From Luteimonas salinisoli (GTDB lineage Bacteria; Pseudomonadota; Gammaproteobacteria; Xanthomonadales; Xanthomonadaceae): 58,286 nt of DNA. The DNA is taken from NCBI RefSeq assembly GCF_013425525.1, contig NZ_JACCKA010000070.1, positions 1-58,286 on the forward strand, given 5' to 3'. Numbering within the stretch: the stretch's first letter is position 1; every line of letters starts with the position of its first letter. This document shows positions 41,937 to 51,045 of this stretch, piece by piece. The notes below the pieces were generated by a model. The model worked only from the letters and a program-made list of their open reading frames with translations, was not told the DNA's origin and did not search any database. Both the position numbers and the translations under genes were made by a program.

Positions 41937-42605
41937 TCAGCCCTGCGCCGGCAGTGCGTCTTCGGGCAGCGCCGAGGCCGCGCCGCCGGCGGCGGCGCGA
42001 CGGTTGCGCGGATCGATCACGTCCATCAGCGCGATCGCCTCGTGCTCCATCTGTACGATGTAGCCGTCGATGCGAGCGCGGAAGTGGCGGTGGAACATCA
42101 GCGCCGGCACCGCGACGATCATCCCGGTGGCGGCGCACACCAGCGCCTTGCCGATGCCACCGGCCAGCTGGTTGACGTCGCCGACGCCGTAGTCCATCAC
42201 CCCCAGGAACATCTGGATCATGCCCACCACGGTGCCGAACAGGCCCAGCAGCGGCCCGGCGGCGGCGATGGTGCCCAGCGCGCTGAGATAGCGCTCCATG
42301 CGATGGGCAATATGGCGGCCGACGTCCTCCACCCGCTCGCGGATCTCCTCGCGCGGGCGGTTGCGGGTGTCCAGCGCCGCCGCCAGCAGCGCGCCCAGCG
42401 GCGAGGTGCTGCGCAGCGAATCGATGTGCGCGGGATCGAGCCGTCCGCGCGCCGCCCAGGCGCGAACTTCGGCGCCCAGCCCGGGCGGCAGAACCGCGCC
42501 GCGGCGCAACGCCCAGAAACGTTCGACGATGATCGCCAGTCCCGCCGCCGACAGCATCAGCAGCGGGATCATCGGCCAGCCGCCGGCCTTGACCAGTTCC
42601 AGCAC
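41937..42605 (-). CDS. exbB: ExbB/TolQ/MotA proton-channel family protein
   Basis: A 222-residue protein with three transmembrane helices. The GTG at 42605 (read VLELVKAGGWPMIPLL) is preferred: it has GGGAGA upstream and matches the usual N-terminus, while the longer ATG frame adds 11 odd residues. Helices are at about residues 10-28, 105-135 (IAAAGPLLGLFGTVVGMIQMF) and 150-180 (GIGKALVCAATGMIVAVPAL). First gene of exbB-exbD-msbA-lpxK. Confidence 0.93.
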   Translation of the reverse strand: MLELVKAGGWPMIPLLMLSAAGLAIIVERFWALRRGAVLPPGLGAEVRAWAARGRLDPAHIDSLRSTSPLGALLAAALDTRNRPREEIRERVEDVGRHIAHRMERYLSALGTIAAAGPLLGLFGTVVGMIQMFLGVMDYGVGDVNQLAGGIGKALVCAATGMIVAVPALMFHRHFRARIDGYIVQMEHEAIALMDVIDPRNRRAAAGGAASALPEDALPAQG

Positions 42606-42901
42606 GCGCGTGTCTCCCGGCCCACGGGCCGCATCCAAACCGGCCGATAGGATAGCCCAGCGGCCGCCGGCGGCTGGCCATCGGCGCGTTCAGCGGCGCC
42701 CGTCCCTGGTCCGAGGGTCTGGAACGGGGGCGCGACCGGCCCCGACGGCGCCGGATCGATGGGATGCCGGTTCGGCATGCGACTTCAGTCGGCGGGCTGC
42801 TCGGCGGCTGACCTGGGACGGCGGCTGCTCCGGGTAGCGGCTGCTGGGTCACGCCTGCCGGGTGAGGGTTAGCGGGGGATGGTTGGTGGGCCGCGGCTGT
42901 C

Positions 42902-43010
42902 GTGGGAGCGGCCCATGGCCGCGAAGGCCGCGGGCCCTTCGGTCGGGTCGGCGGCGATGCCGGGCGCGGATGCCGGCGCCGGCTTTTGCGTGCATCGCAC
43001 GCTCCTGTAG
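42902..43010. repeat. REPIN-like composite repeat in the exbB-comEC gap
   Basis: The left palindrome GTGGGAGCGGCCCATGGCCG, a middle with CGGTCGGGTCGGCGG, and the right inverted palindrome GGCTTTTGCGTGCATCGCAC ending GCTCCTGTAG span 109 bp. It matches the element at 58054-58161 in inverse orientation. The rest of the 426-bp gap (42606-43031) shows no gene. Confidence 0.75.
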
Positions 43011-43031
43011 GGGAGCCTGCCGGAAGCGGAA

Positions 43032-45443
43032 TCAGCGCGGTGGCGCCTCGTCGTGCTCCGGCCCTGCCCGTGCGCAGTCGCGGGCCGGGCCGGGCCGGCA
43101 TGGCCCGGCGGCGAGCCGGCGTGCGGCATCCCAGAGCCGCGGATGGCTCTCGCGCCGCGCCGCTGCCGTCACGCCGCCGCGGCCGAGCCGCACGCGCAGG
43201 GCGCCGCCCGGCGCCGTGTCCAGGATCTGCGCGCCGGCGTGTCGCCAACGCCGCAGTACCACTTCGCGCGGGAACCCGAAGCGGTTGCCGTGCCCGGTGG
43301 CCAGCAGCGCGTACGCGGCGCCGGTCGCGGCCACGAATCCCGGGTCGGACGAGCCGTCGCTGCCGTGGTGCCCCACCGTCACCACGTCGGCCCGCGCCGC
43401 CCCCGCGTCGTCGCGCAGCAGTCCGCGCTCGATCACCTCGCCGATATCGCCGGTCAGCAGCGCCGCACCGTGCGCGCCCTCCACCCGCAGCACGCAGCTG
43501 GCCTCGTTGCCGAGATAGGGAAAATGCAGGCCGGGATGCAGGAAGCGAAAGCGCACCCCGTCCGCTTCCCAGCCATGTCCGGCCAGGCAGGGAGCGGCGG
43601 CGGCGATCCCGGCCCCGTGGGGCGCGAACACCGGCGCCGTCGGGTGGCGCCGCCGCACCGCGTCCAGCCCGCCGGCGTGGTCGGCATCGCCGTGGCTGAC
43701 CACCAGCGCATCCAGCCGCCGCACCCCCAGCGCCTGCAGCGACGGCACCACCACCCGCTCGCCGGCGTCGTAGCCCTCGGGCACGGCAGGGCCCATGTCG
43801 TACAGCAGGCTGTGCCCGGCGGTGCGCACCAGCACCGACAAGCCCTGCCCCACGTCCAGCACCACCAGTTCGACCTCGCCGCGCCGCGGCAGATCGCGGT
43901 CGGGCCACAGCAGCGGCAGCCATAGCAGCGCCGCCAGTGCCTTGCCCGGCACCGCCCGCGGCAGCAGCAGCCAGAACGCACCCAGCAGCGCCAGTGGCAA
44001 CGCGTACCAGCGCGCCTCCGGCAGCCACCAGAGCGCGAAGCGGCCCGCCGCCAGCCATTCGAACAGCGGCCAGCTGAGGTCGAAGCACCACGCCGCCAGC
44101 CCCCACAGCCGCGCGCCGGCACCCGCGTGCAGCGCCTCCAGGCCCGTGCCGAGCAGCGACAGCGGCACCACCACCAGGCTCCACCACGGGATCGCCACCA
44201 GGTTCGCCAGCGGCCCGGCCAGCGACGCCTGGCCGAACAGCACCGCGGTCAGCGGCAGCAGCCCCAGCGTCGCCACCCACTGCGCCGACAGGAAGCCGCG
44301 CAGCAGCGACTGCCCGCGCGCATCCGGGAGACACCACACCAGCCACGCCACGCCGGCGAAACTGAGCCAGAACCCCGCCGCCAGCACCGACAGCGGGTCG
44401 GCCAGCAGCACCGCCACCGCCGCCAGCGCCAGCGAGTCCGCCACCCGCAGCGGCCGCCGCCACAGGCGTGCGGCCACCACCACGGCGATCATCAGCACCG
44501 TGCGCACCGTGGGCAGCGCCCAGCCCGCCACCGCGGCGTAGAACAGCGCGCCTGCGAGCGCGGTGCACGCCGCCGCCAGCGGCCGAGGCACGCGCCGCCC
44601 GAGCTCGGGCAGCAATCGCCAGAGCCCCGCAGCCAGCAGCGCGAAGAAGCCCGCCACCAGGCCGACATGGAAGCCGGAAATGGCGATCAGGTGGGTGAGG
44701 CCGGTGGCGCGCAGGATGTCCCAGTCCAGGTCCTCTAGTTGCCGCGTGTCGCCCAGCGCCAGCGCTCGCACGTAGCGCGACGAGGCGCTCGGCACCGAGG
44801 CGTCGATACGTCGCGCGATACCATCGCGCCAGGCGTCGATGCCCCCCGCCGGCGCCAGCCGCTCGACCGCTTGCGCATCGCGCACGTAGCCGATCGCCGC
44901 CAGGCGTCGCGCCAGCGCGTGCTTCTCGCTGTCGAACCAGCCCGGATTGCGCAGTCCGCGCGGCGCGCGCAGACGCGCGGTGAAGCGCCAGCGGCTGCCG
45001 GGGGCGATGTCGAAGCGCCGCGGGTCCACCCCGTCCCAGCCGTCGTACCAGGACAGCCGCAGCAGCCGCCCGCGCAGGAACCGCGGCTCGGCCCCGCGAT
45101 CCACCCGGAACAGGAACTGGCTGCGGCCGCCGCCGTGCTCCGGCAGCTGCACCACCCGGCCCTCGATCGTGAAGTCCATGCGTTCGTGCGGCGGCGGCAG
45201 CTGCAGCGCCAGCGCGAACGACGCATGCAGGCCGCACAGCGCGAATGCCGCCACCGCCGCCGCCAGCGGCCGCAGCGCCCGCGTACGCCACCACCCCACC
45301 AATCCCAGGGCGAGCAGCGGCATGAGCCACGGCCAGCTCGGCAGCGCCGGCAGGCAGAGGCATGCGGTAGCGCCGCCCGCCAATGCCAGCGCGACGGCGA
45401 CGCCGAACGGTGCGGGGCTGGATGTTGCGTCACGACCGTCCAT
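43032..45443 (-). CDS. comEC: DNA internalization protein ComEC/Rec2
   Basis: An 803-residue membrane protein required for transport of single-stranded DNA across the inner membrane during natural transformation. The start at 45443 places two membrane segments first; the frame is open for 150 more codons without a sensible N-terminus. An OB-like DUF4131 region (about residues 80-190) precedes the competence domain with many helices (LTHLIAISGFHVGLVAGFF, ALPTVRTVLMIAVV). The C-terminal metallo-beta-lactamase domain has VVSHGDADHAGGLDAV, LLTGDIGEV and VGHHGSDGSSD. Full length, so transformation machinery is probably functional. Confidence 0.95.
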   Translation of the reverse strand: MDGRDATSSPAPFGVAVALALAGGATACLCLPALPSWPWLMPLLALGLVGWWRTRALRPLAAAVAAFALCGLHASFALALQLPPPHERMDFTIEGRVVQLPEHGGGRSQFLFRVDRGAEPRFLRGRLLRLSWYDGWDGVDPRRFDIAPGSRWRFTARLRAPRGLRNPGWFDSEKHALARRLAAIGYVRDAQAVERLAPAGGIDAWRDGIARRIDASVPSASSRYVRALALGDTRQLEDLDWDILRATGLTHLIAISGFHVGLVAGFFALLAAGLWRLLPELGRRVPRPLAAACTALAGALFYAAVAGWALPTVRTVLMIAVVVAARLWRRPLRVADSLALAAVAVLLADPLSVLAAGFWLSFAGVAWLVWCLPDARGQSLLRGFLSAQWVATLGLLPLTAVLFGQASLAGPLANLVAIPWWSLVVVPLSLLGTGLEALHAGAGARLWGLAAWCFDLSWPLFEWLAAGRFALWWLPEARWYALPLALLGAFWLLLPRAVPGKALAALLWLPLLWPDRDLPRRGEVELVVLDVGQGLSVLVRTAGHSLLYDMGPAVPEGYDAGERVVVPSLQALGVRRLDALVVSHGDADHAGGLDAVRRRHPTAPVFAPHGAGIAAAAPCLAGHGWEADGVRFRFLHPGLHFPYLGNEASCVLRVEGAHGAALLTGDIGEVIERGLLRDDAGAARADVVTVGHHGSDGSSDPGFVAATGAAYALLATGHGNRFGFPREVVLRRWRHAGAQILDTAPGGALRVRLGRGGVTAAARRESHPRLWDAARRLAAGPCRPGPARDCARAGPEHDEAPPR

Positions 45444-45841
45444 GGCCACTCCGGTTGCCGCGCTGCACGGGTGCCGCTGCACACCGGCATCGTCGCGGCT
45501 AACGCGTCTAAGCGCCGCCTCCACGGCAGGGTTCATCCTCCACCGGCGTACCCGCAGCGTCCATCGGGACAACGCGGCGAATGCGGTAGGAAAATCCCGA
45601 CCGCCCTGGCCCGCCGCCGCGCCGCGCCCGGTGGTGTGGTTGCTCATGCAGCGCATCGCACCCGGGACCCGTGCGACCTGCCCGGCGAGTGGGATGGGCC
45701 GGTTGCCGCACGGCGCGCAGCAAGACGGGCCACATCCGCCATGGCCGACCCCTATCCCGCCGGCATGACCGAAGGCACTGGAACCGCGCGTGCGGATGTC
45801 CGCACCATGCGGCCATCCACAGCCCGCCCCTGAGCACAGCC
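45444..45841. other. Divergent intergenic gap, no gene seen
   Basis: A 398-bp gap between the divergent comEC and acetyltransferase genes. Open frames here are short, overlap each other on both strands and lack ribosome sites. No convincing promoter, repeat or RNA was recognised. Confidence 0.5.
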
Positions 45842-46315
45842 ATGGCCCGTTCGCCCCTCGTGGTCCACCGCATCGCACCGGACGCGCCGGCAACGATGGA
45901 TGCGCTGCTGACCATGTTCGGCGTGGCGTTCGACGAGGTGGAGACCTATGGCGCCAGGCGACCCTCCCCCGGCTACATGCGCCGGCTGCTCGGCAGCGAC
46001 GGGTTCATCGCCCTGGCCGCCACCAAGGACGGCGCGGTGGTCGGCGGACTGGCCGCCTACGAGCTGGTGAAGTTCGAGCAGGAGCGCAGCGAGATCTACA
46101 TCTACGACCTTGCCGTGGCTGCCGAGCACCGGCGCCAGGGCATCGCCACGGCGCTGATCCGGAAGCTGCAGGCGATCGCCGCCGCCCGCGGCGCCTGGGT
46201 GATCTTCGTACAGGCCGACCATGGCGACGAGCCTGCCATCGCGCTGTATACGAAGCTGGGCACGCGCGAAGACGTGCTGCATTTCGATATCGCGGTCGGC
46301 CCGGCCGCGGCCTAG
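45842..46315 (+). CDS. AAC(3)-I-type aminoglycoside N-acetyltransferase homologue (GNAT)
   Basis: A 157-residue GNAT enzyme. It closely follows the AAC(3)-I pattern: [50 protein letters not shown] (acetyl-CoA loop), [20 protein letters not shown] and [14 protein letters not shown](3)-I enzymes acetylate the 3-amino group of gentamicin-type aminoglycosides; other GNATs of similar length acetylate other amines. The start at 45842 places the family N-terminus correctly. It is alone on the plus strand between comEC and a small membrane protein, with no integron or transposon features. It looks like a resident chromosomal gene. Resistance is inference. Confidence 0.88.
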   Translation: MARSPLVVHRIAPDAPATMDALLTMFGVAFDEVETYGARRPSPGYMRRLLGSDGFIALAATKDGAVVGGLAAYELVKFEQERSEIYIYDLAVAAEHRRQGIATALIRKLQAIAAARGAWVIFVQADHGDEPAIALYTKLGTREDVLHFDIAVGPAAA

Positions 46316-46359
46316 CCGCCGCGCCCTCCCCCGCGTGGTCCGCCGCCAGCGATGCGGAT

Positions 46360-46770
46360 ATGCTCCCGAGCATGCACATGCTTTCGGCCCACCCGGAACG
46401 GATCATCGGCAACATCGCCCTGGCCAGCCTGATGGTGGGCGTCCCGGTCGGAGTCGGGTTGTCGATGGTGGGCGGCCTGATGCAGCCCGGCGGGGCGTCC
46501 TGGCTCGACTGGCTGAAGGGCGCGGCCGCCGGCGCGGCGCTCGGCCCCACCGCGATTTTCGTGGCCGGCATGCTCCTGGTCGCGCCGGTGCTCGCACTGC
46601 TGCGACCGCTCGGATACGCCGGGCCGCTGACGGTCTATGTCATCGCCTCGCTGTTCGGGACTCTGGCGTTGCGCGACGACCTGCGCTTAGGCGCCGTGGT
46701 GCTGGCGTTCGCGCTTCCCGCCGCCTTCGTATTCTGCCGCTACGCCTACCCAGATCCGTCGCTGGATTGA
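46360..46770 (+). CDS. Small membrane protein, hypothetical
   Basis: A protein of 136 residues from the ATG at 46360 (other ATGs at 46372 and 46378 are equally possible; none has a clear ribosome site). Three to four hydrophobic segments are seen: IGNIALASLMVGVPVGVGLS, GPTAIFVAGMLLVAPVLALL, AGPLTVYVIASLFGTLAL and AVVLAFALPAAFVFCRYAY. No family recognised. It follows the acetyltransferase by 44 bp and could be co-transcribed with it. Confidence 0.65.
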   Translation: MLPSMHMLSAHPERIIGNIALASLMVGVPVGVGLSMVGGLMQPGGASWLDWLKGAAAGAALGPTAIFVAGMLLVAPVLALLRPLGYAGPLTVYVIASLFGTLALRDDLRLGAVVLAFALPAAFVFCRYAYPDPSLD

Positions 46771-46856
46771 ACCATCAGGTCGCCGCGGAACGCCGGCGGC
46801 GTGAGCGGAGAACGGCAGAATACGACTGCGGCGGCGGCCCACGCGCGGCGCAGGGA

Positions 46857-47633
46857 TCACACCTGCGACGGCGCCACCTCCCTGAGCCTGCCCTCGTGCA
46901 GCTCCAGCACCCGGTCCAGCCTGCGCGCGAGGCTGCGGGCGTGGGTGACCAGCACCAGGCTGGTGCGGTGGGCGCGGTTGAGCTCCAGCATCAGGTCGAA
47001 CACGGTGGCAGCGGTGCGCTCGTCGAGGTTGCCGGTGGGCTCGTCGCCGAGCACGCAGGCCGGCCGGTTGACCAGCGCGCGGGCCACGGCGGCGCGCTGG
47101 CGCTCGCCGCCGGACAGCTCGCCGGGCTTGTGCTCCAGGCGCGGCCCGAGCCCTACCGACTCCAGCAGTTCACGGGCGCGGGTGGCGGCATCGGCAACGG
47201 CGGCGCCGCGCAGCAGCACCGGCAGCATCACGTTCTCCAGCGCCGTGAACTCGGGCAGCAGATGGTGGAACTGGTATACGAAGCCGAGCGCGCGGTTGCG
47301 CAGCTGTCCGCGCGCGGCGTCCGAGAGCGCGCTCATCTTCTGCCCGGCGACGTACACCTCGCCGGCGCTGGGCGTGTCCAGTCCGCCGAGCAGGTGCAGC
47401 AGGGTGCTCTTGCCGGCGCCCGAGGCGCCCAGGATGGCGACCGTCTCGCCGGCGGGCACCGCGAAGTCGAGGCCGCTGAACACCGGGGTGGTCAGCCCCC
47501 CTTCGCGGTAGGTCTTGCCCAGGTCCTCCGCGCGTACCACCGCTTCGCCGTGCGCCTGCATCCGCCCTTCCGATTCCCGGCCTTCCGCGGCCGAATGGCC
47601 GGCCTTCCCGATTCCCGATTCCCGGCTATTCAT
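46857..47633 (-). CDS. lolD: Lipoprotein-releasing system ATP-binding protein LolD
   Basis: A 258-residue ATPase that powers extraction of outer-membrane lipoproteins to LolA. It has Walker [22 protein letters not shown]-loop [18 protein letters not shown], signature [18 protein letters not shown], Walker [13 protein letters not shown] and [12 protein letters not shown]. The ATG at 47633 lies inside the lolC 3' end with GGAGG upstream. An alternative ATG at 47561 (MQAHGEAVV) with GGAAGG upstream gives 234 residues, the usual LolD length. The intervening 24 codons ([11 protein letters not shown]) are encoded by a dispersed repeat, so the short form may be the ancestral protein. Confidence 0.94.
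   Translation of the reverse strand: MNSRESGIGKAGHSAAEGRESEGRMQAHGEAVVRAEDLGKTYREGGLTTPVFSGLDFAVPAGETVAILGASGAGKSTLLHLLGGLDTPSAGEVYVAGQKMSALSDAARGQLRNRALGFVYQFHHLLPEFTALENVMLPVLLRGAAVADAATRARELLESVGLGPRLEHKPGELSGGERQRAAVARALVNRPACVLGDEPTGNLDERTAATVFDLMLELNRAHRTSLVLVTHARSLARRLDRVLELHEGRLREVAPSQV
47605..47625. repeat. GATTCCC repeat unit at the lolC/lolD junction
   Basis: TTCCCGATTCCCGATTCCCGG is the same tandem-like motif found at 51013-51042. A related TTCCGATTCCCGGCCTTCC lies at about 47569-47587. Both fall within the first 24 codons of the long lolD frame. Confidence 0.7.
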
Positions 47634-48873
47634 AGCGCAAGGCCTCCGCCGGCGCGGTGCGCGCCGCGCGCCATGCCGGGTAGATGGTGGCCACCAGCGC
47701 CATCGCCAGCGCGACCAGGGCGATGATGGTGACGTCGGTCGAATCGAGTTCGGTGGGCAGGCCGGTGATGTAGTACACGTCCGGGGGGATCAGCACCACG
47801 CCGAAGGTCTTCTCGATGGCGCGCAGGATGTGCTCGAGATTGAGCGTGAGCAGCACGCCGCCTAGCACGCCGAGCACCGTGCCGAAGACGCCGATCAGCG
47901 TGCCCTGCACCACGAACACCTGCATCACCCCGCGCGGGGTCAGGCCGAGCGTGCGCAGGATGGCGATATCGGACTGCTTGTCGGTCACCAGCATCACCTG
48001 CGACGACACCAGGTTGAAGGCGCCCATGGCGATGATCAGCGACAGCAGGATCGCGATCATGGTCTTCTCCAGGCGCAGGGCGCGGAACATGTTGGCGTTC
48101 TCCTGCGACCAGTCGCTGACCCGGTACGGGCCCTGCAGGCGCAGCGCGAGTTCGCGCGCCACATCCCAAGCCAGGTTCATGTCGTGCAGGCGCAGGCGCA
48201 CGCCGGTGACGCCCTCGCCCAGGCGCAGCACGCGCTGCACGTCGTGCATGTTGGCCACCGCCAGGCCCTTGTCGAACTGCTGGTGGCCGGCCTCGAAGAT
48301 GCCGCTGACGGTGTAGCGCTTGAGCTGCGGCACGCCGCCCATCGGCGTGGTCTGGAAATCGGTGGTGACGATCACCTTGTCGCCCACCTGCACGCCCAAC
48401 CACAGCGCCAGCTCCCGGCCGAGCACGATGTTGAAGCTGCCCGGCTGCAGGTCCTCCAGGCTGCCCTGCACCATCTTCTCGCCGATCACCGAGACGTTGC
48501 GCTCGTGCGCGGGCAGCACCCCCTGCAGGAAGGCCGGCTGCGGCTCGGAGCTGTTGCCGTTGATCATCGACGGGCGCTCCACGTACGGCGCGGCGCCGGC
48601 GACGCGGGCGTCGCGCACCGCCTCCTCCACCGCCTGCTCCCAGCCGAGCATGGTCGCGCCTTCGGCGCTGACGGTAGCGTGCGCGGCCATCTGCAACAGC
48701 CGATCGCGGATCTCGCGCTGGAACCCGCTCATCACCGCGAGGGTGGTGATCAGCGCGGTCACGCCGATGGCGATGCCGAGGATCGAGGCCAGCGAGATGA
48801 AGGAGATGAAGCCGTTGCGGCGCTTGGCGCGCAGGTAGCGCAGGCCGATGGCGACGGGCAGGGGTTTGAACAT
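47626..48873 (-). CDS. lolC: Lipoprotein-releasing system transmembrane protein LolC/LolE
   Basis: A 415-residue MacB/FtsX-type permease. The first membrane helix ([30 protein letters not shown]) is followed by a periplasmic domain of about 210 residues, then three helices with [25 protein letters not shown] and the C-terminal [24 protein letters not shown]-type start [25 protein letters not shown] is characteristic. Only one LolC/E-type gene is present with lolD, so the complex may be a homodimer or use a partner elsewhere. Confidence 0.95.
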   Translation of the reverse strand: MFKPLPVAIGLRYLRAKRRNGFISFISLASILGIAIGVTALITTLAVMSGFQREIRDRLLQMAAHATVSAEGATMLGWEQAVEEAVRDARVAGAAPYVERPSMINGNSSEPQPAFLQGVLPAHERNVSVIGEKMVQGSLEDLQPGSFNIVLGRELALWLGVQVGDKVIVTTDFQTTPMGGVPQLKRYTVSGIFEAGHQQFDKGLAVANMHDVQRVLRLGEGVTGVRLRLHDMNLAWDVARELALRLQGPYRVSDWSQENANMFRALRLEKTMIAILLSLIIAMGAFNLVSSQVMLVTDKQSDIAILRTLGLTPRGVMQVFVVQGTLIGVFGTVLGVLGGVLLTLNLEHILRAIEKTFGVVLIPPDVYYITGLPTELDSTDVTIIALVALAMALVATIYPAWRAARTAPAEALRYE

Positions 48874-48927
48874 CGGATCTCGCAGGCTCGGGGCGGCACC
48901 GGCCGGCGCGGCCGCGGCACGAAGCCG

Positions 48928-49434
48928 CTATGGTGCCATCGAAGGCCTCCGCCGCGCAGCCGGGGGCTCCGGCGCGGCCAGCCGCAGTTCACGACGCTGC
49001 GCGGACGGCAGGCTGTCCGGCCACCACACCAGGCGCCGCGCCCTTCCGGCGGCGTCGCGCCAGGACAGGAATGCCAGCGGCCCCTGCCAGCGCAGCGAAA
49101 CGTCCCTCACCGTCGCGCCGTCCAGCAGCGCCGCCCCGGCGCCGCCGACGAACACGAAGGCGCGCCGCGGCCGGCGCGCCTCGCGCCACAGCAGCACGGC
49201 GCCGTGGCCCAGGGCCGCCAGCGCCAGCGGCCAGGCGGCGATGCGCGGCATCTCCGAGGCGAGCACGGCCAGCGGCGCGAGCAGCGTCATCGTCGTCAGG
49301 ATCGCCAGCAGCCAGCGCGAAGGACGCCAGGTGATTTCCGCCCGTGGCTGCGCAGGACCGGCGGGCGCACGCTCCGGGCGATCAGGGCAGCTCGCGGATC
49401 CGCCTGACGAGCGCGTCGAGTTCGACATCGGCAA
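48928..49434 (-). CDS. YgfX/CptA-like membrane protein
   Basis: A 168-residue protein with two hydrophobic segments (about residues 42-60 and 66-83) and a Trp/Arg-rich C-terminal part ([39 protein letters not shown]). The pattern and its position directly after sdhE match YgfX, the partner of SdhE (CptB) in the ygfX-sdhE (cptAB) pair, proposed to affect cell division proteins. The start at 49434 overlaps sdhE by 53 bp, which is long; a later start near the first helix is possible. Confidence 0.65.
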   Translation of the reverse strand: MPMSNSTRSSGGSASCPDRPERAPAGPAQPRAEITWRPSRWLLAILTTMTLLAPLAVLASEMPRIAAWPLALAALGHGAVLLWREARRPRRAFVFVGGAGAALLDGATVRDVSLRWQGPLAFLSWRDAAGRARRLVWWPDSLPSAQRRELRLAAPEPPAARRRPSMAP

Positions 49435-49627
49435 CGGCCTCGTAGCCCATGAACCAGCGCCAGAGCCTATCGTCCTCGCCGTCCAGAAGCTGTAGGAAAA
49501 GCCTGCGTTCGCCGTCGGAGGCCGCCGCCCAGCTGCGGTCGAGGTAGCGCGTGAACAGCACGTCCAGCTCGCGCATGCCGCGGCGGCAGCGCCAGCGCAG
49601 ACGGCCCAGGTCGCCGCCGCCGCTCAT
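49382..49627 (-). CDS. sdhE: FAD assembly factor SdhE (SDHAF2)
   Basis: An 81-residue protein that assists covalent FAD attachment to SdhA. It has the family hallmark [11 protein letters not shown] (RGxxE) and [16 protein letters not shown]. The ATG at 49627 overlaps the MAPEG gene stop (ATGA), and a longer frame adds only 11 residues. It lies downstream of sdhB in the same direction, separated by the MAPEG gene, so it is probably part of the sdh transcript. Confidence 0.93.
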   Translation of the reverse strand: MSGGGDLGRLRWRCRRGMRELDVLFTRYLDRSWAAASDGERRLFLQLLDGEDDRLWRWFMGYEAVADVELDALVRRIRELP

Positions 49628-50046
49628 GCGGCCAGCAGGCCCCAGGCCAGGCGCAGCCACAGGAGCAGCAGCACCAGCGCGCCGAGCAGGTAGGCCCGGA
49701 AGCGATGCATGACCTTGTTGTAGCCGCAGTGGATCGCGCTGTGAACGATGCGCAGCGCGACGAAGGCCCAGGCCAGGGCCTGCACCGCGACCGTCGCCTG
49801 GCCGGTCAGCGCGGCGGAGGCCAGCGCGAAGTAGAACAGCACCGGCAGCTCGAACAGATTGCGGAAGTTGTCGGCGGCGGTGCAGTCGGTGAGCCGCGCA
49901 GCGGCCTGGGTCGAGGTGGCCACGGCCTGCGGGTGGATCCGCTCGCGCAGCATCTGCGCCACCCGGCGCCGGTACATCACCGTCATCACCACGAAGGTGA
50001 GCGCCACCATCGCCAGGCCGGGCAGCAGGATCGGCTGGATCTCCAT
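49624..50046 (-). CDS. MAPEG family membrane protein
   Basis: A 140-residue protein with four hydrophobic helices. The start at 50046 has GGGGGAA upstream. Family features are [18 protein letters not shown] after helix 1 and [20 protein letters not shown] before helix 4, as in bacterial MAPEG proteins related to membrane glutathione transferases. It is inserted between sdhB (88 bp) and sdhE (ATGA overlap). Enzymatic role unknown; glutathione-dependent or lipid-peroxide activity is possible. Confidence 0.9.
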   Translation of the reverse strand: MEIQPILLPGLAMVALTFVVMTVMYRRRVAQMLRERIHPQAVATSTQAAARLTDCTAADNFRNLFELPVLFYFALASAALTGQATVAVQALAWAFVALRIVHSAIHCGYNKVMHRFRAYLLGALVLLLLWLRLAWGLLAA

Positions 50047-50134
50047 CGGTTCCCCCAAGCGGGCGCCGGCGCCCTGTCGGTGGTGCCGAGGCGCCGGCAC
50101 CGGTGCGCGGGCGCGGTGCGCGCCCGTGTCCCGC

Positions 50135-50926
50135 TCAGCCGCGCCGGGCCAGCATCATCTGCTTGATCTCGCCGATCGCCTTGGCCGGGTTCAGGCCCTT
50201 GGGACAGGTGCGGGTGCAGTTCATGATGGTGTGGCAGCGATACAGCCGGAACGGATCCTCGAGGTCGTCCAGGCGCGCGCCGGTGTCCTCGTCGCGGCTG
50301 TCGATGATCCAGCGGTAGGCCTGCAGCAGGATCGCCGGGCCGAGGTAGCGGTCGCCGTTCCACCAGTAGCTCGGGCAGCTGGTGCTGCAGCAGGCGCACA
50401 GGATGCATTCGTACAACCCGTCGAGCTTGGCGCGGTCCTCGCGCGACTGCAGCCGCTCGCGATCCGGCGGCGGCGCGCTCTGGGTGCGCAGCCAGGGCTT
50501 GATGGCGGCGTACTGGGCGTAGAAGTGGGTGAGGTCGGGGACCAGGTCCTTGACCACGTCCATGTGCGGCAGCGGGTAGATCGGCACCTCGCCGTTGCCC
50601 TTGCCGCAATCCTCGATCGCGCGGGTGCAAGCCAGGGTGTTGGTGCCGTCGATGTTCATCGCGCAACTGCCGCAGATGCCCTCGCGGCAGGAGCGGCGGA
50701 AGGTCAGCGTCGGGTCGATCTCGTTCTTGATCTTGATCAGCGCGTCCAGGACCATCGGCCCGCACTGGTCGAGGTCGATTTCGTAGGTGTCGGTGCTCGG
50801 ATTGCGGCCGTCGTCCGGGCTCCAGCGATAGACCTTGAAGCTGCGCACGCGCTTGGCCCCGGCCGGCGCCGGAAAGTGGCGGCCCTTCTGGATCTTCGAG
50901 TTCTTCGGGAGGGTGAATTCGGCCAT
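50135..50926 (-). CDS. sdhB: Succinate dehydrogenase iron-sulfur subunit SdhB
   Basis: A 263-residue subunit carrying three Fe-S clusters that pass electrons from FAD to ubiquinone. The [2Fe-2S] ligands are in [11 protein letters not shown] and the later TLACTRAI; the [4Fe-4S]/[3Fe-4S] ligands are in [16 protein letters not shown] and [20 protein letters not shown]. Length is normal. A 119-bp gap holding an inverted repeat separates it from sdhA. Confidence 0.97.
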   Translation of the reverse strand: MAEFTLPKNSKIQKGRHFPAPAGAKRVRSFKVYRWSPDDGRNPSTDTYEIDLDQCGPMVLDALIKIKNEIDPTLTFRRSCREGICGSCAMNIDGTNTLACTRAIEDCGKGNGEVPIYPLPHMDVVKDLVPDLTHFYAQYAAIKPWLRTQSAPPPDRERLQSREDRAKLDGLYECILCACCSTSCPSYWWNGDRYLGPAILLQAYRWIIDSRDEDTGARLDDLEDPFRLYRCHTIMNCTRTCPKGLNPAKAIGEIKQMMLARRG

Positions 50927-50937
50927 TGGACTACGTC

Positions 50938-51042
50938 CGGGAATAGGGAATGGAGAATCGGGAATCGCAAAAGCAGGAGTCCGGGAATCTCATGGCGATG
51001 TTCTTGCTCTTGCCATTCTCCACTCCCGATTCCCGATTCCCG
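50938..51042. repeat. Inverted GGGAATCGGGAATCG repeat between sdhA and sdhB
   Basis: The left arm (50938-50967) contains GAGAATCGGGAATCG. The right arm (51013-51042) contains CGATTCCCGATTCCC, pairing at 14 of 15 positions. The middle has GCAAAAGCAGGAGTCC and TTCTTGCTCTTGCC, which are also partly complementary. The element fills the whole sdhA-sdhB gap and would form a large hairpin in the mRNA. Confidence 0.8.
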
Positions 51043-51045
51043 GTT

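Noticed and set aside
41496..42605. Complete TonB energising system
   Set aside because: ExbB and ExbD are present but no tonB gene was found in the window, so a link to the receptors here cannot be claimed.
41488..45363. A 1291-codon open frame across exbD, exbB and comEC
   Set aside because: Low-complexity Arg/Ala/Gly translation out of frame with three clearly recognisable genes on the same strand.
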